A stretch of DNA of 64,000 bases from Treponema sp. (GCA_017935745.1 JAGBGX010000009.1:124001-188000); one strand, 5' to 3'. Shown: positions 34,638-42,588, counted from the stretch's first letter. Program-made: numbers and translations. The notes: a model not told the origin generated them from the sequence alone.

Positions 34638-35844
34638 AACTGTTGATTATGTTTATAACTTAATACTTACTTCCTTGCAGGAAAAGTTTAATAACAGGCT
34701 TAGGCTTTTGCCAAAAGCATTTCTTATTGTGCTTGCAAAAGTTTTGTCTGCTATTTATATAATTCCATTCAAATTGTGCGGATGGTTTTTGCTTCAGATT
34801 TTCCCGGACACTGCAAGCTATAGCAAAGTGAATGTTTTAGGGCATACAATCAGACCGCTTGTTAAACTTGGCGACCAGTTCGGAGTTCAACGCCCGATGG
34901 AAGGTAATGCGTGGCAGGGTGTTATAATTGTTAAAAGGCTTGCAGAAAACAAGGTTATTGCGCTTGGTACTCAATTAAAAAGCGATATTACAGGGTTTAT
35001 TTATTGTGTTTCCGAAAGCGTGGAACTTGACGAAGAGGAAAAGCGAGTTGAAGTTTATTGCACTGAAAGCGGAATTGACGGAAACCTTGCAGACGGTGAC
35101 ATTCTTACTTTTGTTAATCCAATTGATTACGCAGAAAAGAATGCAGAAGTTGCAGAAACAACAGTAACAGGCACAGACGATGAAACTGAAGAAAGCTACA
35201 GGCGGCGCGTTGTGAACAGATACAGCACACAGCCACAAGGCGGAGCTTTGGCAGATTACAGAATCTGGGCTTACGATGTTGCGGGCGTTTTACAAACATA
35301 TCCGTATAATGACGAAAATTCACCGGGCGGCGTAATTATTTATGTTGCCGGAACTACAGATTTATACCCTACACGCGTACCAGATTCTGCGCTTTTAATT
35401 GCGGTTGGCAAAGCGTGTACTTATGACCCGGACACTGGAGCTGCAAACAGAAAGCCGTTGACTGCTATTCTGGATCCGCAAGGAAATGAAACTTACCCGA
35501 ATGTTAAAGCCGTTCATATCACGCATTTTAATGTGTATGTAACAGGGCTTACAGGCGTTACAGCTCAAGATTTTGGCGAATTGCTTAAATCAGAACTGGA
35601 GACTTATTTTAACAACAGAGAACCTTATATCAGAGGTTTAAGCAATGATAATAACCGCACAGATTCTATTCTGCGCAATTCTCTTATTGCAACAGTAAAC
35701 AGCATTGCTTTAAGTATGAAAGCAACTTTTGACACTGTAACAATGAATACCAACGGCCCTGTAACAGCTGAATACACACTTGGAAAAGGTGAACTTGCAG
35801 CATTAGGCGACCTTTATATTAACGGGGTGATTTATGAGGGCTAG
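34621..35844 (+). CDS. baseplate J protein, Mu gp47-like
   Basis: A 407-aa baseplate J family protein: ADGDILTFVNPIDYAEKNAE, EESYRRRVVNRYSTQPQGGA, ADYRIWAYDVAGVLQTYPY. A wedge component conserved from Mu to contractile injection systems. Overlaps both neighbours. Confidence 0.92.
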   Translation: MAYENKTVDYVYNLILTSLQEKFNNRLRLLPKAFLIVLAKVLSAIYIIPFKLCGWFLLQIFPDTASYSKVNVLGHTIRPLVKLGDQFGVQRPMEGNAWQGVIIVKRLAENKVIALGTQLKSDITGFIYCVSESVELDEEEKRVEVYCTESGIDGNLADGDILTFVNPIDYAEKNAEVAETTVTGTDDETEESYRRRVVNRYSTQPQGGALADYRIWAYDVAGVLQTYPYNDENSPGGVIIYVAGTTDLYPTRVPDSALLIAVGKACTYDPDTGAANRKPLTAILDPQGNETYPNVKAVHITHFNVYVTGLTGVTAQDFGELLKSELETYFNNREPYIRGLSNDNNRTDSILRNSLIATVNSIALSMKATFDTVTMNTNGPVTAEYTLGKGELAALGDLYINGVIYEG

Positions 35845-36550
35845 TTTTTTAGATGCGATTAAACACCTTCTTCCTAGCGGCCCTGCATGGAATATTACAA
35901 ATAAAACCGATTTACGGCGATTGTTTGAAGCCATTGCGGTTTTGCCGGAAGAATTGCGTAAAGAAATTGAAAATGTTTATATGGACTATTTTGCCGACTC
36001 TACACGCGAGCTGAAGAAATGGGAAGATGTTTTTACTGTAATTTTTACGAAAGCAGAATTAGAGCAGCGCAGGAAAGTTTTGTCTTTGCTTTGGAGTATG
36101 AACCAGGGCGGACAGAGCAAAGATTTTTTACAATCGGTTTTACAAGGAATTTTCCCAGAAATCATTGTAGAAGAAAATATCCCGTGCGCAAATCCTAGAC
36201 AGGCAAACATTGCTTATTTTTGCGTTTGCGACAATTCGGTTATGGTTTGCGGAAACTCAAAAGCCTGCTGTGATTACCGCGAAGGTGATGAAACTTTTAT
36301 TCCTACAATTTTGCGCAACGACACTGCAAGCCCGTATTCAATCCCGAATGACGCGGATTACTGGGCATTCTGCTTTTATGTATGCAAAAGAGTTGTAAGA
36401 AATTCACGCAATGAAATTCTTTATATCGAAAAACTGCAAATTCCAATTCTTTATAAAAACTACATTGAATATCTGATTCTACGCATTAAGCCTGTGCATA
36501 CTGTTGCGGTAATGGCTGTGGAATGGATAGAGGAGCAAAACAATGATTAA
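35834..36550 (+). CDS. tail protein, Mu gp48/YmfQ-like
   Basis: A 238-aa protein starting SFLDAIKHLLPSGPAWNITN, typical of the YmfQ/DUF2313 family, followed by ELEQRRKVLSLLWSMNQGGQ. It links baseplate wedges to fibres. Overlaps the next gene by 8 nt. Confidence 0.85.
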   Translation: MRASFLDAIKHLLPSGPAWNITNKTDLRRLFEAIAVLPEELRKEIENVYMDYFADSTRELKKWEDVFTVIFTKAELEQRRKVLSLLWSMNQGGQSKDFLQSVLQGIFPEIIVEENIPCANPRQANIAYFCVCDNSVMVCGNSKACCDYREGDETFIPTILRNDTASPYSIPNDADYWAFCFYVCKRVVRNSRNEILYIEKLQIPILYKNYIEYLILRIKPVHTVAVMAVEWIEEQNND

Positions 36551-37124
36551 GATTGACGGCAACTACACAGACTTTAGGGATGACACCGACGAAAAATACC
36601 CGTATGGAAAAGCCGTTGCTGCAAGTACGCCAAACAGTACAGATGGTACGCCGTGGCGCGTTATGCTGTTTAACGACTTACACGGTGCGCGCCAGGCAAT
36701 TTTTAAAAAGGCATTTGGCGGCACAGAACGCACGCCTTCCAACAAGCCGGATAACATCGAAGAATCTGATACTTTAGATGCTATTTTGCAGCTTATTCAA
36801 AATGCCTTTTCTTCAAGGTTATTCAGTTTTGAAATATCCGGCACAGACGCGCTTATTCCATGGCACGACTTAAACATTGAATACGATGCGGAAAAAACTT
36901 ATGCCGCGATTGTTACGCCAGCCGGAAATTATGAAGAGTTTTTACCGTTTGGAACTGAATGCAAATCAGACGGCTTACACATTTACCCCCGCCGTTTGAT
37001 TAACGGAAAAATTGTTTCTGGAACACGGCATAAAAAATGGGGAACAAGAAAATGGGGCGTTGGAAAATGGAACGATTACGATTCAATGCGCGTAAACTTG
37101 CAGTTTGCAAAAGTTGAATCATAA
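36543..37124 (+). CDS. tail fibre/baseplate-distal protein
   Basis: A 193-aa protein in the fibre region. The C-terminus carries a repetitive KKWGTRKWGVGKWNDYDS. No confident family. Position between gp48 and the DGR target suggests a fibre base or adaptor. Confidence 0.65.
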   Translation: MIKIDGNYTDFRDDTDEKYPYGKAVAASTPNSTDGTPWRVMLFNDLHGARQAIFKKAFGGTERTPSNKPDNIEESDTLDAILQLIQNAFSSRLFSFEISGTDALIPWHDLNIEYDAEKTYAAIVTPAGNYEEFLPFGTECKSDGLHIYPRRLINGKIVSGTRHKKWGTRKWGVGKWNDYDSMRVNLQFAKVES

Positions 37125-37164
37125 AAAAATAAATTGCGGCTTACCGCAAAAAAGGAGTTTAAGC

Positions 37165-37443
37165 ATGGTAGGAATACCGAAGTATTGTCAGACAAAGAGA
37201 GACTGGCAAAATGCTGTTGATTATGCGGTTAAGCATAATACAGGCAAAACAGAATTGTACAGTCGTTTGCAACATTTGCGTGACGATCACTACATGAATG
37301 TTTTGAAAAAAGAAAGCAAAGAAAAGCCTGTTGAAGAGCAGACCCCGGAAGACTACGAACCTGTAGACAATCCGGCTGCTGAAAAATACAGGATTGGAAT
37401 TACAGACGAAGAAATTAAAAACATGATGGAGGCCCTTAAATGA
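37165..37443 (+). CDS. small tail-fibre-region protein
   Basis: A 92-aa protein starting VGIPKYCQTKRDWQNAVDYA, with AAAGGAG upstream. Its end overlaps the DGR target gene (ATGA). It may be an assembly helper for the variable protein; no family recognised. Confidence 0.65.
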   Translation: MVGIPKYCQTKRDWQNAVDYAVKHNTGKTELYSRLQHLRDDHYMNVLKKESKEKPVEEQTPEDYEPVDNPAAEKYRIGITDEEIKNMMEALK

Positions 37444-38639
37444 GTTTGACTTTATACAAAGACCTTGTTGACGATTGTTCAGTTGCTTGCATTCCAGAAA
37501 GCGGAAATGTTAAATCTGTAAAGGGCGCTTTTTTGGAAAAGCAAAATCCTTTTGAATACGATGCAGACATTTTAAAGTTTGCTGAAGGTGTAGGAATTCC
37601 AATCTGGAACGGTGAAACATGGATTCAGACAATTAACCGTGAAGAATTCACTTTTGACCCTGCAAGTTTGCTTGATACAGGCAATGAGCTTGAATTTGGT
37701 GTTGATTACTGGGTTTATATCTGCATGGACGGCGGAAGCCCGGAAATTGTCGTTTCTAAAAACGAGAGCTTTCCGGACGGTTCAACAGCCTTGACTTCAC
37801 GCAAGATTGGGCATTTTTATTATGGTTCTATCCGCAAGGTTTCAAATGACGGACTTTGGATTCCGATTGATTCAGCCGGAAATAAGTTTGGATCAAGTGG
37901 CACAAAATGGCAGGACAATGTAACAGTCGGCATTGTTCCTAATTCAATTTGGGATTTGAAACACAAGCCTAAAATTTCACATCCTGGACTTGTCGAAGTA
38001 AACGGCATTTGGATGGGTGCATTCCAGGCAAGCGCAGAAGAAGCCTTTTCCTTTATGGGCGGCACAAACGGCTTGCATATAAAGAGCGGAAAACTTGCTA
38101 CAAAATATGGTGCAATCCCTGTTACTGGAAGCGAAGGAATGAATCAGTTTACATTCAACGAAATTGCGCACAAACAGGGCTTGCGTTTGCCGCGTTATGC
38201 AGAATGGCTTGCTGGAGCTTTTGGCAGCCCGCAAGGTGAAGACGGTTCAAATAATTATGGTTGGACTAAAACAACCAATACAGGCAGAACTTATACAGGC
38301 GTAGGCGTAAACACATCAACAGGCAAGCGCGATACTGCAAACGGCGTTAAACCTTATGCAATAAGTGCTTACAATTTGCACGATTGCGCCGGAAATATTG
38401 CAGAATGGACTAGCGACTATTCAATTCGCCAGGATTCTACAAGCTGGAACTGGCAGAATGTTTTAGGGGCAGGGATGGGCCAGGCTTATTTGCCGTTTGC
38501 CTACGGTTTGTCTGCGCTGATTTGCGGTTACAACTGGAACGTCGGTGTTCACTGTGGCCCTCGCACTGTGAACGCGGGCAACTTCCCGTGGCACGTCAAC
38601 GCGAGCATCGGGGCGCGGCTTGCCTGTGACGCGGCTTAG
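37440..38639 (+). CDS. DGR target: variable tail protein with C-type-lectin/FGE-like C-terminus
   Basis: A 399-aa protein. The N-terminal 180 residues attach to the tail in this model. The C-terminal 200 (HPGLVEVNGIWMGAFQASAE; FTFNEIAHKQGLRLPRYAEW; LHDCAGNIAEWTSDYSI) match the formylglycine-generating-enzyme/C-type-lectin fold used by DGR variable proteins. The last 50 codons are the variable repeat. Seven codons differ in amino acid from the template, mostly template Asn (AAC) now Tyr, Tyr, Val, Gly, His and others. By analogy with Mtd of Bordetella phage it is the receptor-binding protein. The gene overlaps its predecessor by 4 nt and is followed by avd and the reverse transcriptase. Confidence 0.93.
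   Translation: MSLTLYKDLVDDCSVACIPESGNVKSVKGAFLEKQNPFEYDADILKFAEGVGIPIWNGETWIQTINREEFTFDPASLLDTGNELEFGVDYWVYICMDGGSPEIVVSKNESFPDGSTALTSRKIGHFYYGSIRKVSNDGLWIPIDSAGNKFGSSGTKWQDNVTVGIVPNSIWDLKHKPKISHPGLVEVNGIWMGAFQASAEEAFSFMGGTNGLHIKSGKLATKYGAIPVTGSEGMNQFTFNEIAHKQGLRLPRYAEWLAGAFGSPQGEDGSNNYGWTKTTNTGRTYTGVGVNTSTGKRDTANGVKPYAISAYNLHDCAGNIAEWTSDYSIRQDSTSWNWQNVLGAGMGQAYLPFAYGLSALICGYNWNVGVHCGPRTVNAGNFPWHVNASIGARLACDAA
38483..38631 (+). repeat. DGR variable repeat (VR)
   Basis: 149 bp at the 3' end of the target gene, aligned without gaps to the template repeat 614 bp downstream. Twelve positions differ and all twelve are adenines in the template (for example 39100, 39115, 39116, 39143, 39155, 39156, 39191, 39192, 39198, 39206, 39215, 39219). 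The last 26 bp are identical and GC-rich, the expected initiation-of-mutagenic-homology segment. Confidence 0.95.
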
Positions 38640-38645
38640 CCGCGT
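38629..38645 (+). other. hairpin/cruciform at the VR end
   Basis: ACGCGGC and GCCGCGT form a perfect stem around TTA and contain the TAG stop codon of the target gene. In Bordetella phage BPP-1 a hairpin just past the VR is needed for efficient retrohoming; this is the equivalent position. Confidence 0.75.
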
Positions 38646-38693
38646 TCTGTTTCCTGTTTATCTGAATATCTGGTTTTCTTTGTGAGGTAACAA

Positions 38694-39062
38694 ATGGATT
38701 TTTCGCAAGAGAAACACCCTGCCGGGAGTGTGTGGAATCTGTTGCTTTTTCAGAAATTCTACGATTTTGATGTGTACTTTGAGCCGATTATAGAACGTTT
38801 TCCAGCGTTTGAAAAATCGGCTTGGTGCGCTCAAATTAAAAACACTTTGATAGACACGATAAAACTGATTTTGATAACAAACAAAGCCCGTGACAAAATG
38901 CCGGGTTGGTATAAAGTAGACACTAATTTAGAGCTGCTTAAAATCTATATCCGGCGTATGCGTCAAAAGAAATATCTCTCAACCCGAACTTATGAAACGG
39001 CAGTAAAGCGTCTTGCAGAGATAGGTAAGATTCTAGGCGGTCTTATCAATCGTAAAAACTAA
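38694..39062 (+). CDS. avd: DGR accessory protein Avd
   Basis: A 122-aa all-helical basic protein (LLLFQKFYDFDVYFEPIIER; CAQIKNTLIDTIKLILITNK; RRMRQKKYLSTRTYETAVKR) with the size and pattern of the pentameric four-helix-bundle Avd/23S-intervening-sequence family. Avd binds the template RNA and reverse transcriptase and is needed for mutagenic reverse transcription. GAGGT precedes the ATG. It sits between VR and TR, the classical order. Confidence 0.9.
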   Translation: MDFSQEKHPAGSVWNLLLFQKFYDFDVYFEPIIERFPAFEKSAWCAQIKNTLIDTIKLILITNKARDKMPGWYKVDTNLELLKIYIRRMRQKKYLSTRTYETAVKRLAEIGKILGGLINRKN

Positions 39063-39398
39063 CATTTTTTTACGAAAAGGCAGCTGAAACAAAATTGGCA
39101 TATTTGCCGTTTGCAAACGGTTTGTCTGCGCTGATTTGCGGTAACAACTGGAACAACGGTGTTCACTGTGGCCCTCGCACTGTGAACGCGAACAACTACC
39201 CGTGGAACGTCAACACGAACATCGGGGCGCGGCTTGCCTGTGACGAATGTAAATTGTTAAGAAAAAGGCATACGCTGTTAATTACGGTTACGGCGTAGTG
39301 ACGATTTATTTTTAACGTCAGTTCGGCTGCCTTTGCACGGCATTTGTTGTGCTAAAGTCTTAGACCAGAAAGGCTACGCGCTTTTCTGGTTATTTTTT
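39063..39398 (+). ncRNA. probable DGR template RNA with 3' terminator
   Basis: The TR plus about 150 nt of non-coding spacer before the RT gene. The spacer ends in ACCAGAAAGG paired with CTTTTCTGGT (39364-39390) followed by a T-rich tract to 39398. In known DGRs the TR RNA spacer binds RT-Avd and primes synthesis. The 5' end is not determined. Confidence 0.6.
39097..39245 (+). repeat. DGR template repeat (TR)
   Basis: 149-bp template, 35 bp after avd. It holds 32 adenines, many in AAC codons when read in the VR frame. It lies in an apparent open frame, but this frame is just the VR frame copied and has no ribosome site, so it is treated as RNA. Homology stops sharply at both ends. Confidence 0.95.
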
Positions 39399-39407
39399 AA
39401 GTGAATA

Positions 39408-40415
39408 ATGATGGATAAACCTATATTTAGTGAAGTTTACGATTTTGAGAATTTGTATTGTGCAGCTTATGAAACTATACAGGATAAAAAGTATTATCCA
39501 GAAGAATTACAATTTGCAAGCAACCTTGAAGAAGAGTTGATTAAATTGCAAAATGAACTAATCTGGCATTCATACATTCCTGGCGACTATTACTATTTTT
39601 GGGTTTATGATCCGAAAAAGCGGTTGATTTGCGCTCCAGAACTTAGAGACAGAATTGTTCATACTGCTGTTTGCAGGGTGATTGAAAGATATATTGAACC
39701 GCGTCTGGATTACGATTCTTATGCTTGTAGAAAAGGAAAAGGCGCGCTGGATGCAGCGAATAGAGCCGGGCTTTATGCAAACAAATATTCTCATTTTGTA
39801 TATTTTGACATTAAGGGATTCTTTGACAGTATTCCAGTTTTGCCGCTTGAAGAAGTATATTTAAAACGCTTTGTAGATGATTCTGAAATAATGTGGCTGC
39901 TGCATACAATCTTTATGAAAGATTGTAACGGCGTAGGCATAAAGAAAGGATGCAGAACAAGCCAGCTTTCAGCAAATGTTTATTTAAATGAATTAGACCA
40001 TTTTATCCGGCATACACTTAAAGCAAAGGCGTATGTTCGATACATGGATGATTTTATAATCTTCAGTAATGATGTGGAATATCTGAAGTTTTGCTGGGCT
40101 GAAATAGCGCGGTTCCTGGAAGAAAAATTATTCTTAAAGCTGAATGATAAAACTTTTATTGGCGCGACTTCACAAGGATTTGAATTTGTGGGTTATAGGA
40201 TTTTTAAGGATTATAAAATCATACGGAAAACAGCCTTAGATAGAAGCGCAGAAACATTAAAATCATGGAAGGACGGCAAAGTTGATGATTTATCCTTTTA
40301 TCGGAGTACGGCAAGCCGTGTAGGACATTGCCAGGGTACGGCCAGTTATAAATGGTACTGCGAATATTTATTAAAAGCGTTGAAGTTTGCGCTGATAGAC
40401 AGGGCGGAAGATTAA
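39408..40415 (+). CDS. DGR reverse transcriptase
   Basis: A 335-aa group II-intron-related RT with DGR hallmarks: FDIKGFFDS (motif with first catalytic Asp, near 133), KGCRTSQLSANVYLNELDHF (the DGR-type GxxxSQ motif near 185), catalytic YMDD at 212-215, LNDKT near 246 and GFEFVGYRI near 257. It copies the TR RNA with errors at adenines; the cDNA replaces the VR. No thumb/maturase extension is seen, as usual for DGR RTs. Confidence 0.96.
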   Translation: MMDKPIFSEVYDFENLYCAAYETIQDKKYYPEELQFASNLEEELIKLQNELIWHSYIPGDYYYFWVYDPKKRLICAPELRDRIVHTAVCRVIERYIEPRLDYDSYACRKGKGALDAANRAGLYANKYSHFVYFDIKGFFDSIPVLPLEEVYLKRFVDDSEIMWLLHTIFMKDCNGVGIKKGCRTSQLSANVYLNELDHFIRHTLKAKAYVRYMDDFIIFSNDVEYLKFCWAEIARFLEEKLFLKLNDKTFIGATSQGFEFVGYRIFKDYKIIRKTALDRSAETLKSWKDGKVDDLSFYRSTASRVGHCQGTASYKWYCEYLLKALKFALIDRAED

Positions 40416-40600
40416 ACGCCACACATTTTAAGAACATACTGCGCCGTTGTAAGCCCTTCTTTCTTTGCAGCTTCCTGTATCGCTTTTTTTTGTGTGATAC
40501 TGCAACTAATGGCGAGCTGTTGCCGTCCGCCCTCGTATTTTTCTTTTCGCCCGGCGTTTTCGCGTTTTCCGCCACGACCTTTAGTTATAACTTCTTTCAT
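40412..40600 (-). CDS. small ribbon-helix-helix-like protein with GGKRENAGRK motif
   Basis: A 62-aa protein (start ATG at 40600 after GAGGT) with KGRGGKRENAGRKEKYEGG and CSITQKKAIQEAAKKEGLTTAQYVLK. It resembles the protein at 16388. It overlaps the RT gene end by 4 nt in convergent orientation. It may be a regulator; an upstream extension to 40786 has no support. Confidence 0.65.
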   Translation of the reverse strand: MKEVITKGRGGKRENAGRKEKYEGGRQQLAISCSITQKKAIQEAAKKEGLTTAQYVLKMCGV

Positions 40601-40610
40601 AAAAACCTCA

Positions 40611-40649
40611 CAAAAAAAAGCGGCGGTTTTTCGCTTGTAAAAACCGCCG
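40611..40649 (-). terminator. minus-strand terminator
   Basis: CGGCGGTTTTT pairs with AAAAACCGCCG around 7 nt; on the minus strand it is followed by T8. It would end transcription from the small-peptide gene ending at 40657. Confidence 0.75.
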
Positions 40650-40656
40650 TGAACAA

Positions 40657-40746
40657 CTATTTTACAATCAAAAAAACAACAAACAGCACAAGAGCTGCTA
40701 GGCGAAATATATTTGATAATATATTTACAGCTTTCTTTGTAATCAT
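40657..40746 (-). CDS. 29-aa hydrophobic peptide
   Basis: Minus-strand frame MITKKAVNILSNIFRLAALV plus a hydrophobic end (VVFLIVK) after AGAGG. One basic N-terminus and one membrane helix. It has its own ribosome site and a terminator directly after, arguing that it is expressed. It could be a small toxin or membrane-active phage peptide. Confidence 0.5.
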   Translation of the reverse strand: MITKKAVNILSNIFRLAALVLFVVFLIVK

Positions 40747-40778
40747 TGACAAACCTCTTTTTATTATCGTAAAATGTA

Positions 40779-40813
40779 GAAAACAAGCAAGGTGGTGAGC
40801 CTTGCTTGTTTTC
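40779..40813. terminator. long perfect hairpin between two small-peptide genes
   Basis: Arms 40779-40792 and 40800-40813 (GAAAACAAGCAAGG and its complement) form a 14-bp stem with a 7-nt loop, 15 bp after the stop of the 33-aa peptide. No strong T-run follows; the A-rich outer arm gives four T at the end of the stem on the minus strand. Confidence 0.6.
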
Positions 40814-40828
40814 TGGGTTAATTCTGAT

Positions 40829-40930
40829 TTACTTAAAAATCAGAGCCAGCACTGCAACTAGCAGCAAGCCGAAGTTAATGATTAGATTTGCAAGGTCAAT
40901 CCAACTCGGCTTTTCTTTTTTTTCAGCCAT
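40829..40930 (-). CDS. 33-aa membrane peptide
   Basis: MAEKKEKPSWIDLANLIINF followed by a Leu/Val/Ala-rich helix ending in IFK. A strong GAGGAGGT site is 6 nt upstream. Acidic/basic head then a single transmembrane helix. It is paired with the 29-aa peptide downstream, both followed by stable hairpins. Function unknown. Confidence 0.55.
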   Translation of the reverse strand: MAEKKEKPSWIDLANLIINFGLLLVAVLALIFK

Positions 40931-41005
40931 GCTTACCTCCTCATGATTTAACAATATTATATTATTTTGATTTTGTCAAGCATTTTCAAAAAAATATTTG
41001 TTTTT

Positions 41006-41683
41006 TTATTTCAGTTTGTCCATTTGTTGATTAAAAACATCCTGCATCATCTGGGCGGCACGTTCTGAAGCTGGTTCAAGCCATTCTTTTTTAGGTGTGT
41101 GGGTTGACTGGTGCTTTAAGTTTAAAATGTGAGTAGATTTGAAGGAAATATTTTTCCCTGCTTTACGAAAAGAAGAAACCTTAAAGATGGAATTGTTCAT
41201 GCGGATAAAACCCTGGATCTTTGCGGCGACAAAAGCACGTGCAACCAATGCGGCTTTATGGCTTGAAAAATTAGTTGAACCGCGAATTACCCTGTCTTTA
41301 ATTGCGCTGTAATAATAAGACCGTCTTACCTTCTTTTCATTTGAGCCGCCACGTGCTTTTGTTGTAGGAATAACCAGATTTCCGCCGTTTTTATTGCGAT
41401 GAGTTCCTCCTTGTTCCTGCCTTGCCATATACCCGGCTTTTTCCATAATACCAGTTTCACTTTTAATCTGGCTAAGGCTTTGGACGCTGTTTCCGCATGG
41501 CGTGAATCTTAATTGATTTGCAGTGAAATTATTACGCAGGGTAAATTTGTTTTCAATTTCCCTTTTTGCGTTATTCCTGGCACTTGCCGCAACGATATTC
41601 ACAGTGCTTATTCCGGCTTTGATGAAGCGGCGGTGAACATCGTTTGTAACTTCCTTCATTGAATTAAATATTTTTGTAGCCAT
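41006..41683 (-). CDS. phage virion protein, minor tail/neck-like
   Basis: A 225-aa protein with features of minor tail protein Z/neck families: NKFTLRNNFTANQLRFTPCG, GYMARQEQGGTHRN, GGNLVIPTTKARGG. Although on the opposite strand from the other structural genes it has element copy 6 28 nt before its ATG (41683), suggesting co-regulation with late genes. Start chosen for that reason; the longer frame to 41770 overlaps the next gene. Confidence 0.65.
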   Translation of the reverse strand: MATKIFNSMKEVTNDVHRRFIKAGISTVNIVAASARNNAKREIENKFTLRNNFTANQLRFTPCGNSVQSLSQIKSETGIMEKAGYMARQEQGGTHRNKNGGNLVIPTTKARGGSNEKKVRRSYYYSAIKDRVIRGSTNFSSHKAALVARAFVAAKIQGFIRMNNSIFKVSSFRKAGKNISFKSTHILNLKHQSTHTPKKEWLEPASERAAQMMQDVFNQQMDKLK

Positions 41684-41711
41684 ATTCTTAGGATAGCACA
41701 ATTTTAAATTG

Positions 41712-41722
41712 TCGCTATACCA
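41712..41722 (-). promoter_or_regulatory. phage GGTATAGCGA element, copy 6 (minus strand)
   Basis: TGGTATAGCGA on the minus strand, 28 nt before the ATG at 41683, just inside the end of the neighbouring gene. It is the only reverse copy and precedes a putative virion gene. Confidence 0.65.
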
Positions 41723-42032
41723 AATCCAAGTCATCAAACAATGAAGGCTGCTGATAATTTGCAAGCTCAAATTCCGAAAGCAAGGCGTTCAGTTTGCTGC
41801 TGTTTTCTATCCATGAGCGAATCCTACAGACCGCAGCGCGCTGCGCGTCTTTTTCAGTCGGATATTTTGTTTCTTTTTCGGTGGGATAATAAGAACGAAT
41901 GAAACGGCGCAGTTTGCAATTTATACTGTAAACAAAACCGTTTTGCGCTGCATAAATTGTAAGTATTATTTGCGAGCCGTTTTTAGATTCATCTCTTTTT
42001 TGCACGATTGGCAAAGTTGAAACATAGGTCAT
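41715..42032 (-). CDS. hypothetical phage protein
   Basis: A 105-aa protein (SQIILTIYAAQNGFVYSINC; KLRRFIRSYYPTEKETKYPT). Not recognised. Its start overlaps the stop of the upstream DUF4406 gene (ATGA-type). Element copy 6 lies inside its 3' end. Confidence 0.6.
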   Translation of the reverse strand: MTYVSTLPIVQKRDESKNGSQIILTIYAAQNGFVYSINCKLRRFIRSYYPTEKETKYPTEKDAQRAAVCRIRSWIENSSKLNALLSEFELANYQQPSLFDDLDLV

Positions 42033-42409
42033 TATTCCGGCTGAAACTCCAGAATCTGCATATTCAAGATTTTTGCAATGCGATATTCAAGCCGTGCGCC
42101 TTTTGAGCGTTTCCAGCCGGGAAGCATACAGATAGCATTACACCTTGCAAGAATTTTTATATCTTCTCTCATATAATCAGTATAACCCGGCATTTTGCCT
42201 ATATTCACTTTGAAAGAACGTTCTAAATCTTTTGCGATTTTTACAGGATTAAATATAAAAAATCGAGCGTGTAAATGCAGCTTTAAATCTTGTTCGGCTG
42301 CCATAAAAATGTCCTGCCAATTTTTTACGCCTGTAATTCCGCCACTGATATAAATTGCAAGTGGTTCGCTGTGAGTGCATCCAATAGGTTCGCCGTTGGA
42401 TAAAATCAT
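42032..42409 (-). CDS. DUF4406 (nucleoside 2-deoxyribosyltransferase-like) protein
   Basis: A 125-aa protein with AIYISGGITGVKNWQDIFMAA, then MREDIKILARCNAICMLPGW and KRSKGARLEYRIAKILNM, matching DUF4406. This fold is related to nucleoside deoxyribosyltransferases and is common in phages. Substrate unknown. Confidence 0.8.
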   Translation of the reverse strand: MILSNGEPIGCTHSEPLAIYISGGITGVKNWQDIFMAAEQDLKLHLHARFFIFNPVKIAKDLERSFKVNIGKMPGYTDYMREDIKILARCNAICMLPGWKRSKGARLEYRIAKILNMQILEFQPE

Positions 42410-42588
42410 TTTTCACCTCTATAGTTTCTTAAATTTTCAAAATGAATTTGATATACATTTAGCTTTCTTGCTGTTCGTTCAGAAATTTTATCTTTCTTTC
42501 CTATTCTAGTGATAAGGTTCCAATGATAAAAATTTCCACGCAATTCGTCATACTCCACATATATTTTATTTAGTTTGTAATACCTCAC
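42406..42588 (-). CDS. small phage protein
   Basis: A 60-aa basic protein (YYKLNKIYVEYDELRGNFYH), overlapping the DUF4406 gene start by 4 nt. Not recognised. Confidence 0.5.
   Translation of the reverse strand: MRYYKLNKIYVEYDELRGNFYHWNLITRIGKKDKISERTARKLNVYQIHFENLRNYRGEK

Noticed and set aside
39095-39298. 67-codon open frame over the DGR template repeat
   Set aside because: It is the VR reading frame copied into the template, with a non-ATG start and no ribosome site.
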